Below, in pieces: positions 28,053 to 37,713 of a stretch of 64,000 bases of DNA (position 1 is its first letter; every line of letters begins with the position of its first letter). The stretch is from Ahniella sp. (GTDB taxonomy: Bacteria > Pseudomonadota > Gammaproteobacteria > Xanthomonadales > Ahniellaceae). The notes beneath the pieces were generated by a model. That model saw only the letters and a program-made list of their open reading frames with translations. It was not told the origin of the DNA and ran no database searches. The translations under genes were made by a program, and so were the position numbers. Location of the stretch: assembly GCA_016712105.1 (NCBI GenBank), contig JADJRU010000001.1:517811-581810 (forward strand), given 5' to 3'.

Positions 28053-28814
28053 ATGCTACGGATGAGTGGAATGGGGCTGGCAGTTGCCTTGGCCCTGGCT
28101 GGCGGGAACGTGATGGCCGGCAGTTGCAACATGGACTTCGACAGCAGCTACGCGCTGAAACTTGACCACGGCGACCTGGAATTCACGCGCAAGGCCGACG
28201 GCGGCGCACAGAATGTCCGGATCGAAGGTAACCGGGTTTATGTCGACGGCCGGGAACTGGCGCTGACGACCGAACAGAAGGCTCGGGTCGAAGAGTTCTC
28301 GCAGAACGTCGGGACACTCGCCAAAGACGCGGTGCAGATCGGCCTTGAAGGCGTCGACATTGCCTATGTGGCGGTCAGCGAAGTCGCGAAGATGTTCAAG
28401 GAAGACCCGTCGGAGCGCGAAGCGCTGGAAACCAAGCTGGCGCGCTCGCGAGCCGAAGTACGCCAACAGATCGGCGCATTCGCCGACGCCGGCAATTTCA
28501 GCGAAGCCGAATTTGAACGCCTGGTCGAAAACAACGTCGAACAGGTGGTCGGCGACCTGGTTGGCGTGGTCGTCGGCGAAATCGTCGGCGAAGCGATCAG
28601 CATCGCGCTGTCCGGCGACGAGCAGAAAGCGAAGGAACTGGAAGCCCGCGCCGAAGCCCTCGAGAAGACCATCGAGGAACAGGTCGAATCGCGCGCCAAA
28701 GCACTGGAAGCCAAGGCCGATGCCCTGTGCGAACGTGCCCGCCTGCTCGGTGACCTCGACAATGCGATGGCCTTGAAGACCAGCGACGGCCAGCAGATCG
28801 ATCTGCTGCACTGA
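28053..28814 (+). CDS. DUF2884 (YggN-like) exported protein
   Basis: Encodes 253 residues. A signal peptide ending in NVMA-GSC is followed by the short beta segment of the DUF2884 family (FDSSYALKLDHGDLEF ... VYVDGRELALT) and then a long helical part with heptad-like charged sequence (about residues 180-235). The family, which includes E. coli YggN, has no known function. The start at 28053 gives a normal signal peptide. It is transcribed divergently from the DUF1232 gene and ends at a strong terminator. Confidence 0.82.
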   Translation: MLRMSGMGLAVALALAGGNVMAGSCNMDFDSSYALKLDHGDLEFTRKADGGAQNVRIEGNRVYVDGRELALTTEQKARVEEFSQNVGTLAKDAVQIGLEGVDIAYVAVSEVAKMFKEDPSEREALETKLARSRAEVRQQIGAFADAGNFSEAEFERLVENNVEQVVGDLVGVVVGEIVGEAISIALSGDEQKAKELEARAEALEKTIEEQVESRAKALEAKADALCERARLLGDLDNAMALKTSDGQQIDLLH

Positions 28815-28836
28815 TTGGCGATGCAGCACGCAACAC

Positions 28837-28868
28837 ACGACGACCCGCTTCGGCGGGTCGTCGTTTTT
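28837..28868 (+). terminator. Rho-independent terminator after the DUF2884 gene
   Basis: Stem ACGACGACCCGC / GCGGGTCGTCGT with a TTCG tetraloop followed by five T. Confidence 0.93.
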
Positions 28869-28963
28869 ATGCCGACGCAAAGTGTTTCAGCCGATATGCC
28901 ATATCGGCCCATGTAGCGTCTGATCGAGCCGGTATGCTCGTGTGCCTGCCGCATGCATCAGTC

Positions 28964-30210
28964 ATGGCCGAAGCTCCGTCCCGTCACATCCAGCATCCGG
29001 TTGCGCTCGCCGCCCTGCTCTCGCTGCTGGCGATGTTCGGGCCGTTCACGATCGACGCGTTTTTCCCGGCGTTCTCCGCGGTTGCCGCGGATCTCGATGC
29101 AAACCAGGTGGAGATGCAGCAGACGATCAGCCTGTACCTGATCGGCTATGCATTGATGGCGCTGGTGCATGGCCCGCTGTCGGACCGGTTCGGTCGTCGC
29201 CCGGTGATCCTGTTTGGCGTGGTGGCGTATGCCTTGGCGTCACTGGGCTGCGCGTTGTCGGCCAGCATCGAATCGTTGTGGTTGTTCCGTTTCTGCAGGG
29301 CTGCACGACGGGCGCCGGGCTCATCGTCGGACGTGCGATCGTGCGTGACCTGTATCAGGGCGCGGATGCCCAGCGGATTCTGGCGCTCACCTCGATGTTC
29401 TTCGGTATCGCCCCCGCCGTGGCACCCGCGATTGGTGCGGCCGTGTTCGATATCGCCGGCTGGCAGGCCGTGTTCTACATGCTGGTGCTGTATGGGCTGG
29501 GCTTGTGGTTGTTGTGTTCCCTGGTGCTGCCGGAGTCGCACCCGCCGGAACGGCGCGTGCGGCTGAGTCCGGCCTCGCTGTTGAGGACCTATCAGCACAT
29601 TGCGCGTGATCGTGCGTTTGTCTGGCTGGTCACGGCCTCGGGTCTCAATTTTGCGGCGACGTTCTTGTACATCGCGTCAGCACCCGTGTTCATCGAGCAG
29701 CATCTGGGCCTTGGCATCCACGGCTACCCGTGGTTCTTCATTCCGATGATCACCGGCATGACTCTGGGTGCCGCTGCGTCAGCGCGGATGGCGGGACGTC
29801 GATCACCGCGCGCGTCAGTCGAGATCGGCTACAAGATCATGGCTGTCGCCATCGTGATCAACCTGGCTTATACGCTGTTGCACCCAGTGCCGACTGCACC
29901 GTGGGCGGTGCTGCCGATCGCGCTCTACGGCATGGGCTCGTCGATGGCCCAGCCGGCCTTGAATCTGGCGATGCTCGATCGGCATGCCTCGCACCGCGGC
30001 TCAGCCGCGTCGGTACAAGGATTCCTCTGGAGTGTGCTGCTTGCCGTGGTGTCCGGCGTGATCGCTGCCTGGGCGAGTCAGACGACGCTGATGCTTGCCA
30101 TCGGGGCCTTGTGTTTCTTTGTGTTCGCCTGGCTGAGTTATCGCATGGGCGCCCATGTCGTCAGTTCCGACACCCAGGTCAAGGTCGTTCCAGATCTGGA
30201 TGAGCCCTGA
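28964..30210 (+). pseudogene. Bcr/CflA-type multidrug MFS transporter, frame-broken
   Basis: The first frame from ATG 28964 gives transmembrane helices 1 to about 4, including the MFS motif A GPLSDRFGRRPVI after helix 2, and reads into ESLWLFRF. The rest (QGCTTGAGLIVGRAIVRDLY, then eight helices to VVPDLDEP) is in another frame. Joined at about 29290-29300, the two frames make a complete 12-helix transporter of about 416 residues in the Bcr/CflA drug-efflux family. Restoring one C in the TTTCTG at that site would repair it. An alternative ATG lies at 28934. It could be a real inactivation or a base-calling error. Confidence 0.85.
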
Positions 30211-30668
30211 GGCCAAACGTTTCTTTGATCGGGTTACCTTTAGGCACGAGCCACAGCCGCTCTCGACAAACATGACTCAAGTTCGTGATTCCAAAGATGG
30301 CGTTGGTATGCGGCTTGCTGATCAAACAATCGAAAAAATTCTTCTCCCGCCTGCGGGAGAAGATGCCGACAGGCAGATGAGGGGAATCTGGCGACAGGCC
30401 AATTCCGTCGCCGATCTGGCATCCAGCCATCGGCGACGGTCTCCGGCCACACTTTCGCGCCAATCTGGCCCTCATCCGGCCTTCGGCCACCTTCTCCCGT
30501 GAACGGGAGAAGGGGTTACGGTGGCATCCAGTTTCATGTGCAAGCAAGCACATCGAACTCTGCGTCATCCGCGATGACCATCACGCCCAACGATGCGACG
30601 CTTTTTCCATTCCCCGCATCCTTAACCTTGCCTGCCAATGACGGCAGCTTCCAACAGAGGGATCGCCC
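30211..30668. other. 458-base intergenic region with dispersed repeat
   Basis: Apart from the repeat at 30342-30514 and GAGGG upstream of the next ATG, I see no gene or further structure. Confidence 0.7.
30342..30514. repeat. Inverted pair of the 'CTTCTCCCG / CCTCATCCGGCC' repeat
   Basis: One half (30342-30385) has CTTCTCCCGCCTGCGGGAGA then AGATGAGGGG in reverse order. The other (30469-30514) reads CCCTCATCCGGCCTTCGGCC, then CACCTTCTCCCG with a CGGGAGAAGG hairpin. The element at 14990-15108 shares the second half and its flank (CGCCAGTCTGGCCCTCAT in place of CGCCAATCTGGCCCTCAT). Confidence 0.85.
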
Positions 30669-31178
30669 ATGAACATTCTTACCTTCCCGCAACTGCGCCT
30701 GCTCGCCGCCACTGCCTTGTTGGCAGCACTTGGCATGGGCTCGGCGATGGCTGACGAGACACCAGTGAACAAGACCAAGCTCAAGTTCAAGCACGGCGAG
30801 CAGGTCGAGACCATCAGTTTTGAAGGCCAACTGACGGTCGGCCAGTCGATCGGGCTGTACAGCGAAGCCGGCACGCCGGTGACCGTGCGCCGCACCGAAC
30901 AAGGGCTCAAGGTCGAGTTTCCCGACCGCAGCCACGACGTGCCGTATCCTGAAGATGATGTCGCTGGCGGTGACGGCGAACGCAACATCGTGATCATCAA
31001 GAAGGAAAGCCACGGCGAAGTCGGTGATCTGCAGATCAACGGCATTTCCTCCGATCCGGAAGTCCAGGCCGAGATCGACGCCGCGCTGGCCGCAGAAGGT
31101 GGCGACGGCAAGGTCCGCAAAATCATCATCAAGCACGTCGAAGATCACGAAACGACCGACGGCCACAACGTCGATTGA
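30669..31178 (+). CDS. Small exported protein of unknown function
   Basis: Encodes 169 residues with GAGGG at -12. A signal peptide (about residues 1-28, cleavage near AMA-DE) precedes a lysine- and acid-rich mature part with no recognised domain. Repeating two-strand patterns (LKFKHGEQVETISFEGQLTV; VRKIIIKHVEDHE) suggest a small beta-sandwich. The charge-rich C-terminus may be disordered. It is the gene before the ankyrin protein in the same direction; a link is not established. Confidence 0.7.
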   Translation: MNILTFPQLRLLAATALLAALGMGSAMADETPVNKTKLKFKHGEQVETISFEGQLTVGQSIGLYSEAGTPVTVRRTEQGLKVEFPDRSHDVPYPEDDVAGGDGERNIVIIKKESHGEVGDLQINGISSDPEVQAEIDAALAAEGGDGKVRKIIIKHVEDHETTDGHNVD

Positions 31179-31282
31179 CGATCGATGGGCAACCGGGGGT
31201 GTGCCGGAGTCTGAACGGCCGCCCCGGGTTGTCGATGGGTCCCGTGCAGGCTCCGGTTCCGCAGCCTGCTAAACTCGACGGT

Positions 31283-34200
31283 ATGTCGAAACTCCTGCAC
31301 CACGCGCTAGGCGTCCTGCTCTCGGCGCGCTTCTTCCTGCCTGCGGTCGCCTTGGGCGCGCTGGGCGTTTACGTGGACCATCCTGCGGTCCTGGCGTTGC
31401 TGCTTGCCGTGCAGGTTCTGTTTGCGGCTGCGGCCACGCGTGCGCTCGGTTATGAGCTCGAAGAAAGCCTGCTGACCCTGGTGCTGCGCCGGGGCACGGT
31501 GCTGTTGGTCTGGCTGACCGGATTGACCCTGCTGGTGGCGTTTCTGGTCGGCTGGCCGTTGATGCAACTGTTGGCACACGGCGGTCTGGTCTGGGCACTC
31601 GTGCTGTCGGTCGGGCTGCTGCTGTGCCTGTTCATCCAACTCCGCAGCTGGCCGGTCTTCGGCCTTGCCCTGCTGTGGGACGACGCTTACCCCGAACATG
31701 ATCTGGTGTCATGGGTCGGTACGGCATTACGTCGAACGGCCGCATTCGGCGCTCATTTGACTGCCGGGCCGCACGCACTCAGTGGCGCCTGGCTGACCGT
31801 CGCGTTTGCACAATCCTTGCTGGCTGCCGGCGCTCTGCTGCTGGCCGGCATCGGTGACGTCCTGCCGAGTGAATTCCGGACACTCGGGCTGTGGCTTTAC
31901 TTGCTGGGCCTGAGCCCGCTGGCACAAGTGCTCACGTTGTGGTGCGTCGAACGACTGCTGATCAGCGAGGAAGAGGAAGACATCGAGCCCGAACCCCCCG
32001 AGCCGGAGCGCGTCGTGGCGCCTGCTTCCGGGCCGGTCCAATCCGGTTTTGCGCTGACTGGCATGTCGGCGGAAATGGCTGCCATCGAGGCCATGCTGCC
32101 CGAACCGGGTGGCAGCCAGAACGCCGCCTTGCTGAACGCAGCCGCGAGTGGCGAAGTCGATCTCGCATTACGTTTGCTCGCCGAGGGGGCCGATCCGAAC
32201 TCGGAGCCTGGCCCGAATGATCGCGACCAACGCACCGCATTGATGTGCGCGTCCTTGAACCCGGACTTGCGCCTGCTGCGCGAGTTGATCGCCCGCGGCG
32301 CGTCGGTCAATCGGCATCAGCACGGGATCAGCGCGCTGCTGCTCGCCTGTCGTGACTCGGTGATGGGCCGCGCCGAAGCGGTGATCACCTTGCTCGCCAA
32401 TGGCGCCAACGTTCGTCAGCACGACAGTGAAGGCCACTCGGCCTTGCACTATGCCGCCCACACCACCGATCCGACCGTGGCCGCCGCACTGCTTGATGCC
32501 GGCGCCGAGATCGAATGGGTCAACCGTGATGGCTACACGGCCTTGTCGGTCGCCGCCCGCGCCGGCAACGAAGCGCTCGTCAAATTGCTGCTCGAACGTG
32601 GTGCCCGCACGGATCCCGAACGCGGCGTGCCGGCCTTGATCGCCGCTGCCAGCGCACAGGACGACGTGGCGCCGATCGTGAAGCGCCTACTGAAAGCCAA
32701 AGCGCGGATCGATGCGCGCGATCGCCTGGGCCGCACGGCCTTACATGCGGCAGCGTTACATGGCCACGGAGAGGTCAGTGAATTGTTGCTGGCCGCCGGT
32801 ATCGAACTCGATGCACGGGACAGCCATGGCGTGACCGCGCTGATGGAGGCCTCGCGCGCGGGTGCCAACCGCGTCCTGTCGCGAATGGTCTTCCGCAAGC
32901 CCAATGCGAACCATGTGGATGCCGTCGGCCGGACTGCATTACATCTCGCGTGTCAGTCGCGACAGTCCACGCTTGAAACCATCAATTGCCTGCTGGCGAT
33001 GGGCGTGGTGACCGACCTTCGCACACGCGAAGGCAAGCGGGCCGTGGACTTTGCCGCCCAACACGGCCGCTACGACTTCGTGGCCGCGATCGATCCGGAT
33101 TTCACGCTGCCCAACGCGATCCGCGAAGGCCAGGAACTGCCGGAAGAATCGACGGTTGCCGAAGACCATGCGAAGGAACGACTGCGGCTGCTGGCGGAAG
33201 CACTGCGCACCGGTCGCATCGTGGTCGCACGCGAACTACTGGGGATCCAGCCAGCGCTGGGCACGGACGTCCTCTGGCAACTCGCCGAGGGCGTCCTGAA
33301 GATCGATAGCACCAGCGCGATGGACTGCCTGCTGCAGGGCGGTTTGCCGCTGGAATGGCAAGGGCAGAGTCTGCTGGCGCGTGCGGTCGCGCATCAACCA
33401 CCGGCCACCTGCGTTGCTGAAGCACTTCTGGATCGGGGTGCGCCGGCCGGCGGACGCTGCCTCGGCTTGTTGCTGGCCAACCTCGAAGCCGCCCATGCCG
33501 CACCGGATCGACTGGAAGCACTGGCGATCCGTTTGTTCGCTGCGGGCGCCGATCCGTTCGGCCCGGTCAACGGACGCTGTCCACTGCATCAGGCCTGCAC
33601 CTACGATCTTGGTGTGCTGGCTCTGCAATTGCTCGAACGCGGCGTCGACCCGAATGGCCGCGATGGGGACGGCTGTACTCCGCTAGCTCGACTCGGCCGA
33701 CGCGATGGACTGGCTCTGGCCCAGGCATTGTTGGTGCTGGGCGCCAACCCGGAAATTCCAGGCCGGGATGGTCGAACCCCCTTGGGTCTTGCCTTGCTGC
33801 AAAAGCGAAAGACGCTGTCCCCATGGCTGCATTGGCCGGAGTGGCCGCTGCCGAATCGCCCGCTGCGTGATGCCGATCTGGTTGATGCGGCCAAACTGGG
33901 TGACCGCGAAGCGGTTCGCAAACTCGCCGAACTCGGCCTCAGTATCAATGCCCGCGACGCGCAAGGATGCACCGCTCTGCTGCGTGCCGCTGGCGGCGGA
34001 CACACGGATTTGCTGGAGTTGCTGTTGTCTCTTGGCGCGGATCCATCGCTGTCGGCACAAAACGGCGCAACGCCATTGGGTGCGGCCATCACTGCGCGCC
34101 GCGACGGGTTGGTCGAACGACTGCTGAAAGCGGGCGTTCCCGTAGACCAACCGGTGCAGGATGGCATGAGCCCATTGATGCTCGCCGCGGCGATGGGCGC

Positions 34201-34687
34201 CACCGATCTGGTCGATCAATTGCTGCTGGCCGGTGCCGACACCACCCGTTCCGACCGGTTCGGCAACACCGCGCTGCATGCGCTGGCACTGCTCGCCTGG
34301 GATGCCTATGAGGCGGAACCGGCGAAGTCGCTGCTCGGCAAGTTGATCGAACGGGGCTGCCCGGTGAACGCACGCAATGACGACGGCCAAAACCCCTTGC
34401 TGCTGCTGCTCGGTGCCCGGTCGCAAGCGGGCCAGCCGGTGCCGAACCGACAACTGCTGAGCCTGGTCGACATGATGCTGGCGCGCGGCGCCGATCTGGA
34501 CTGTCAGGACCGTCGAGGTATATCCGTGCTGCACGCAGCGGCGATGCACGGCAGCATCGAACTGGTCGAGCGGTTGTTGCAGGCCGGCGCCGACACGCGC
34601 CAGCGCGACACCCTGGGACGCAGCGCTTATGACGTCGCCGTGTTGCTGGGCTTCGTCGATGTGGCGCAGAGACTGAAGCGCGATTGA
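31283..34687 (+). CDS. Large membrane-anchored ankyrin-repeat protein
   Basis: Encodes 1134 residues. The N-terminal about 235 residues hold roughly six hydrophobic helices, ending in a Glu/Pro-rich linker (EEEEDIEPEPPEPE). From about residue 285 to the C-terminus come around 18-20 ankyrin repeats with the usual G-x-T-A-L-x-x-A-A and L-L-x-x-G-A-D consensus (for example LGRTALHAAALHGHGEVSEL). A less regular central part (about 560-690) may split the repeats into two stacks. The protein would display a long protein-binding surface from the inner membrane. The frame is open to 31175, but the ATG at 31283 starts the membrane domain. Its stop codon overlaps the start of pxpB (TGATG), so expression is coupled. 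Confidence 0.85.
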   Translation: MSKLLHHALGVLLSARFFLPAVALGALGVYVDHPAVLALLLAVQVLFAAAATRALGYELEESLLTLVLRRGTVLLVWLTGLTLLVAFLVGWPLMQLLAHGGLVWALVLSVGLLLCLFIQLRSWPVFGLALLWDDAYPEHDLVSWVGTALRRTAAFGAHLTAGPHALSGAWLTVAFAQSLLAAGALLLAGIGDVLPSEFRTLGLWLYLLGLSPLAQVLTLWCVERLLISEEEEDIEPEPPEPERVVAPASGPVQSGFALTGMSAEMAAIEAMLPEPGGSQNAALLNAAASGEVDLALRLLAEGADPNSEPGPNDRDQRTALMCASLNPDLRLLRELIARGASVNRHQHGISALLLACRDSVMGRAEAVITLLANGANVRQHDSEGHSALHYAAHTTDPTVAAALLDAGAEIEWVNRDGYTALSVAARAGNEALVKLLLERGARTDPERGVPALIAAASAQDDVAPIVKRLLKAKARIDARDRLGRTALHAAALHGHGEVSELLLAAGIELDARDSHGVTALMEASRAGANRVLSRMVFRKPNANHVDAVGRTALHLACQSRQSTLETINCLLAMGVVTDLRTREGKRAVDFAAQHGRYDFVAAIDPDFTLPNAIREGQELPEESTVAEDHAKERLRLLAEALRTGRIVVARELLGIQPALGTDVLWQLAEGVLKIDSTSAMDCLLQGGLPLEWQGQSLLARAVAHQPPATCVAEALLDRGAPAGGRCLGLLLANLEAAHAAPDRLEALAIRLFAAGADPFGPVNGRCPLHQACTYDLGVLALQLLERGVDPNGRDGDGCTPLARLGRRDGLALAQALLVLGANPEIPGRDGRTPLGLALLQKRKTLSPWLHWPEWPLPNRPLRDADLVDAAKLGDREAVRKLAELGLSINARDAQGCTALLRAAGGGHTDLLELLLSLGADPSLSAQNGATPLGAAITARRDGLVERLLKAGVPVDQPVQDGMSPLMLAAAMGATDLVDQLLLAGADTTRSDRFGNTALHALALLAWDAYEAEPAKSLLGKLIERGCPVNARNDDGQNPLLLLLGARSQAGQPVPNRQLLSLVDMMLARGADLDCQDRRGISVLHAAAMHGSIELVERLLQAGADTRQRDTLGRSAYDVAVLLGFVDVAQRLKRD

Positions 34688-35355
34688 TGGACACAAGGCC
34701 GCAGGTCGCGCTTGTCACCGAGCGCCACGTGCGTGTCCGCGTCGGCGAGCGGATCGACGCCGATCTGAATGCCCGGGTCCATTCACTGGATGCCTGGCTC
34801 CAGTCGCTGGACTTGCCCGACCGTGTGGCGCAGTGGCCGGCCTATGCCGAGTTGCTGATTGAATTCCGACCAGGTTTGGCCGTTGCGGCTTTACCGTCCG
34901 TCCAGCAAGCCGTGGCGACCTGGCTTTCCGAACACTCCGGACCGGTTTGTGCAGCGTCTGGGCCGTGTTTCGAGATCCCCGTCTCCATGTCGGCCTTGGA
35001 CGGTCCCGATCTGATCGAATGCGCGGCGCACTGCGGCTTGAGTCCCGAGGTGTGGCGCGATCGTTTTCTCGCTTCATCGTTCCAGGTCGCCCTGATCGGA
35101 TTCCAGCCCGGATTTCCGTACCTGCTCGGCCTTGATCCAACACTTGCCGTGCCGCGGCGCGCCACCCCGAGGCGCTCCGTACCGGCGGGTTCCGTGGCGA
35201 TTGCCGGCGCCCAGGCAGGCATTTATCCAGCCGAATCGCCGGGCGGTTGGCAATTGGTCGGGCGGACCACGATCCGATTGTTTGACCCATCGCGTGAGCC
35301 GGCCTGTTTGCTGCAGCCCGGCCAATCCGTCCGCTTTGTGACGGTGGCCCCATGA
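34687..35355 (+). CDS. pxpB: 5-oxoprolinase subunit PxpB
   Basis: Encodes 222 residues. It is one of three subunits of the ATP-dependent 5-oxoprolinase that opens pyroglutamate to glutamate. The KipI-type signature is complete: GFQPGFPYL, then PRRATPRRSVPAGSVAIAG and GIYPAESPGGWQLVGRT. ATG 34687 overlaps the ankyrin stop by one base; a TTG codon at 34684 precedes it and is less likely. The start of pxpC overlaps its end by four bases. Confidence 0.94.
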   Translation: MDTRPQVALVTERHVRVRVGERIDADLNARVHSLDAWLQSLDLPDRVAQWPAYAELLIEFRPGLAVAALPSVQQAVATWLSEHSGPVCAASGPCFEIPVSMSALDGPDLIECAAHCGLSPEVWRDRFLASSFQVALIGFQPGFPYLLGLDPTLAVPRRATPRRSVPAGSVAIAGAQAGIYPAESPGGWQLVGRTTIRLFDPSREPACLLQPGQSVRFVTVAP

Positions 35356-36290
35356 GACTTCTGATCGAACGCGCCGGACTGCTGTGTTCGGTGCAAGGTC
35401 AACCCCGAGTCGGCTTCGAACGGATCGGTGTGCCACGAGGCGGGCCGATGGATCCCGTGGCTTGGCAGGTCCTCAACGTGCTGCTGGGTCAGTCGCCTGG
35501 CCATCCGGTACTGGAGTTGGCAGGCGGCCATTTGCGGATCCAACTGGATGGTGATGCCAATCTGGCGGTGCTCGGACGAGGTTATGAGCTGTCGATCGAT
35601 GGGCAGCCCCACTCAACCGGCATGGTGCTGTCTGTTTGCAGCGGGCAACGAATGGATCTGCGAGCGGCTCAGCCAGCCGGTTTTGCCTATGTGGGTGTTG
35701 CCGGCGATTGGACGCTGCCACCGGTGCTCGGCTCGACCAGCACGGATCTGCGAAACGGACTCGGCGGAATCGGTGGTCGGGTTTTGAGTGTCGGCGACCA
35801 GATCCACATCGATGCCGCGGCACCAAGGCCCCGGTCAACACGCGGCATACGCTGGCCAATGGAACCGGGCTCTTCCGGAACCTGGCATCTGATCGTCCAT
35901 GAGCCGGCACTTGCCGCCCCATTGTTGACTGGCGTCTGCCGCGTGGGGCGCGACAGCAATCGTCAGGCCCTGTTGCTCGATCCGGAGCGGCCCGTGCGCC
36001 ACGACCAGCAACAGCGCATCTCCGCACCGCAGTGGCCAGGCGCCATCCAGTCGTTGCCGGACGGCCGGTTCGCCCTGCTCGGCCCGGAGGCCCAGACGGT
36101 CGGTGGTTATCCACTGGTCGCCAGTCTGATTTCAGCTGAGCTGCCCATGCTGGGCCGATGTGGCCCGGGGGCCTCGCTGAGGTTCGCTGCGGTCGAGTTG
36201 GCCGAAGCAGCGCTGCGATCCCGCGACCACGAACTTGCCCTCGCGGCATGGCTGAAGCACATTGCCGCACAGATTGAGGCCACACCATGA
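35352..36290 (+). CDS. pxpC: 5-oxoprolinase subunit PxpC
   Basis: Encodes 312 residues of the KipA/PxpC family. The N-terminal VPRGGPMDPVAWQVLN segment, the GGHLRIQL and GRVLSVGDQI motifs and the C-terminal GGYPLVASLISAELP are those of biotin-carboxylase-like KipA domains. It overlaps pxpB and pxpA by four bases each, so the three subunits are made from one transcript. Confidence 0.94.
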   Translation: MRLLIERAGLLCSVQGQPRVGFERIGVPRGGPMDPVAWQVLNVLLGQSPGHPVLELAGGHLRIQLDGDANLAVLGRGYELSIDGQPHSTGMVLSVCSGQRMDLRAAQPAGFAYVGVAGDWTLPPVLGSTSTDLRNGLGGIGGRVLSVGDQIHIDAAAPRPRSTRGIRWPMEPGSSGTWHLIVHEPALAAPLLTGVCRVGRDSNRQALLLDPERPVRHDQQQRISAPQWPGAIQSLPDGRFALLGPEAQTVGGYPLVASLISAELPMLGRCGPGASLRFAAVELAEAALRSRDHELALAAWLKHIAAQIEATP

Positions 36291-37030
36291 ACCGCTTCGA
36301 AATTAATGCCGATCTGGGCGAACACGAAGACGGCGGCGCCGTCGATGCCGAACTGATGCCGTGGATCCAGCGCGCGAACATCGCCTGCGGTGGCCATGCC
36401 GTCAGCGACACCAGCATGCGCCTCGCACTGACCCTGGCGAAACAACACCACGTGCTCGTCGGTGCCCACCCTTCGTATCCTGATCGTGAGGGCTTCGGGC
36501 GCACGGAACTCGGTTTGCCGCTGAACGTGATCATCGATGCCGTCCGGGTTCAGATTCTGCGGCTGCTGCAGCTTGCCGCGGAACTCGGTGTTCGTGTCGA
36601 CCACGTCAAACCGCATGGTGCGCTCTACAACCGCGCAGCAAAGGAACCACCGCTCGCTGAAGCACTGGTGGCAGAGATCCAATCGATTGACCCGGAACTG
36701 GCCTTGCTGGGCCTGGCAGACAGCGCCATGGCCGCAGCCGCCCGTAAGGCCAACCTGCGCTTCATCGCCGAGGCGTTCATCGACCGTGCCTACGAACCAA
36801 CCGGCCTGTTGCGCCCCCGTGGCTTACCCGGCGCGGTCCTGAATCTCGAACAGGCGCGCGCCCAGGCCGAGTCGTTGCGCCAGGGCGAAGTCACCTGCGC
36901 AGACGGCAGTCACCGGGTGCTCCGGGCTCAGTCCTTCTGTGTCCACGGCGACGGCCGGGAAGCAGCAGTCTTGCTCGCGTCCCTGACCCCAAGCGCCGAA
37001 AACATTGACAACCCGACAACGGGCAGATAG
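36287..37030 (+). CDS. pxpA: 5-oxoprolinase subunit PxpA (LamB/YcsF family)
   Basis: Encodes 247 residues. The family motifs NADLGE, ANIACGGHA, DHVKPHGALYN and FCVHGDG are present, covering the metal- and substrate-binding residues. It is the last gene of the pxpBCA operon, which lets the cell recycle spontaneously formed 5-oxoproline. The ATG overlaps the pxpC stop. Confidence 0.95.
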   Translation: MNRFEINADLGEHEDGGAVDAELMPWIQRANIACGGHAVSDTSMRLALTLAKQHHVLVGAHPSYPDREGFGRTELGLPLNVIIDAVRVQILRLLQLAAELGVRVDHVKPHGALYNRAAKEPPLAEALVAEIQSIDPELALLGLADSAMAAAARKANLRFIAEAFIDRAYEPTGLLRPRGLPGAVLNLEQARAQAESLRQGEVTCADGSHRVLRAQSFCVHGDGREAAVLLASLTPSAENIDNPTTGR

Positions 37031-37067
37031 TTTACGCGGCCTTCCGGGGATTCCCGGTGGACCACTT

Positions 37068-37152
<85 letters not shown>

Positions 37153-37167
37153 GATACTGAAATAAAG

Positions 37168-37191
37168 AACCCGCCCTGGTGCGGGTTTTTT
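37168..37191 (+). terminator. Rho-independent terminator after tRNA-Leu
   Basis: Stem AACCCGC / GCGGGTT with a six-base loop followed by T tract. Confidence 0.9.
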
Positions 37192-37217
37192 GTTGCGTTC
37201 ATTCTGGATGCGCGGAC

Positions 37218-37679
37218 CTAGTCGCGGACTTGGCGCCCGGACTCGACCCACTTCCAGACCACACCGTCTTCGCTATGGTCGATCGCGCCCACGTTCCGGA
37301 AACCCAGCTTGCGCAGAATCGTTGTGGACGGGCCTTCCTCGGGAAGCGTGTGCGCAATAAAACTTGCGCCAGCCTGCTCGGCCGCTTCTCGACACAGCCG
37401 CAAGAGTTCAGTGGCCATCCTTGTAGCCACGCCGCGCCCCTCGCATCCGGGAAACGCGAAGTAGGCAATCTCCGCCTCACCTTCGACCAGCGGGCCAGCA
37501 AATCCGCAACTTCCGACGACCCGGCCGTCTTCAACGGCCAGATAACCGATCCACGGCTCCACATATCCACGGCGTGCGTACAGCGAGATCGTTGCATCGA
37601 TGACCTCGGCAGCCACTTCTGAATTGTCCTCCGCGAACACCGGCTGCACGGGGGCATTGCTGATCGGGACCAAAAGCAT
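37218..37679 (-). CDS. GNAT-family N-acetyltransferase
   Basis: Encodes 153 residues from ATG 37679 with GGAG six to seven bases upstream. The acetyl-CoA-binding motif A is visible as EIAYFAFPGCEGRGVATRMA, followed by LRKLGFRNVGAIDH near the C-terminus. The substrate is unknown. It follows the exported-protein gene by 34 bases on the same strand, so it may be the last gene of that leftward operon; its transcript converges on the tRNA terminator. Confidence 0.88.
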   Translation of the reverse strand: MLLVPISNAPVQPVFAEDNSEVAAEVIDATISLYARRGYVEPWIGYLAVEDGRVVGSCGFAGPLVEGEAEIAYFAFPGCEGRGVATRMATELLRLCREAAEQAGASFIAHTLPEEGPSTTILRKLGFRNVGAIDHSEDGVVWKWVESGRQVRD

Positions 37680-37713
37680 AAAGATCTCCAAATCAAAAAA
37701 TGGACCAGCGCAC

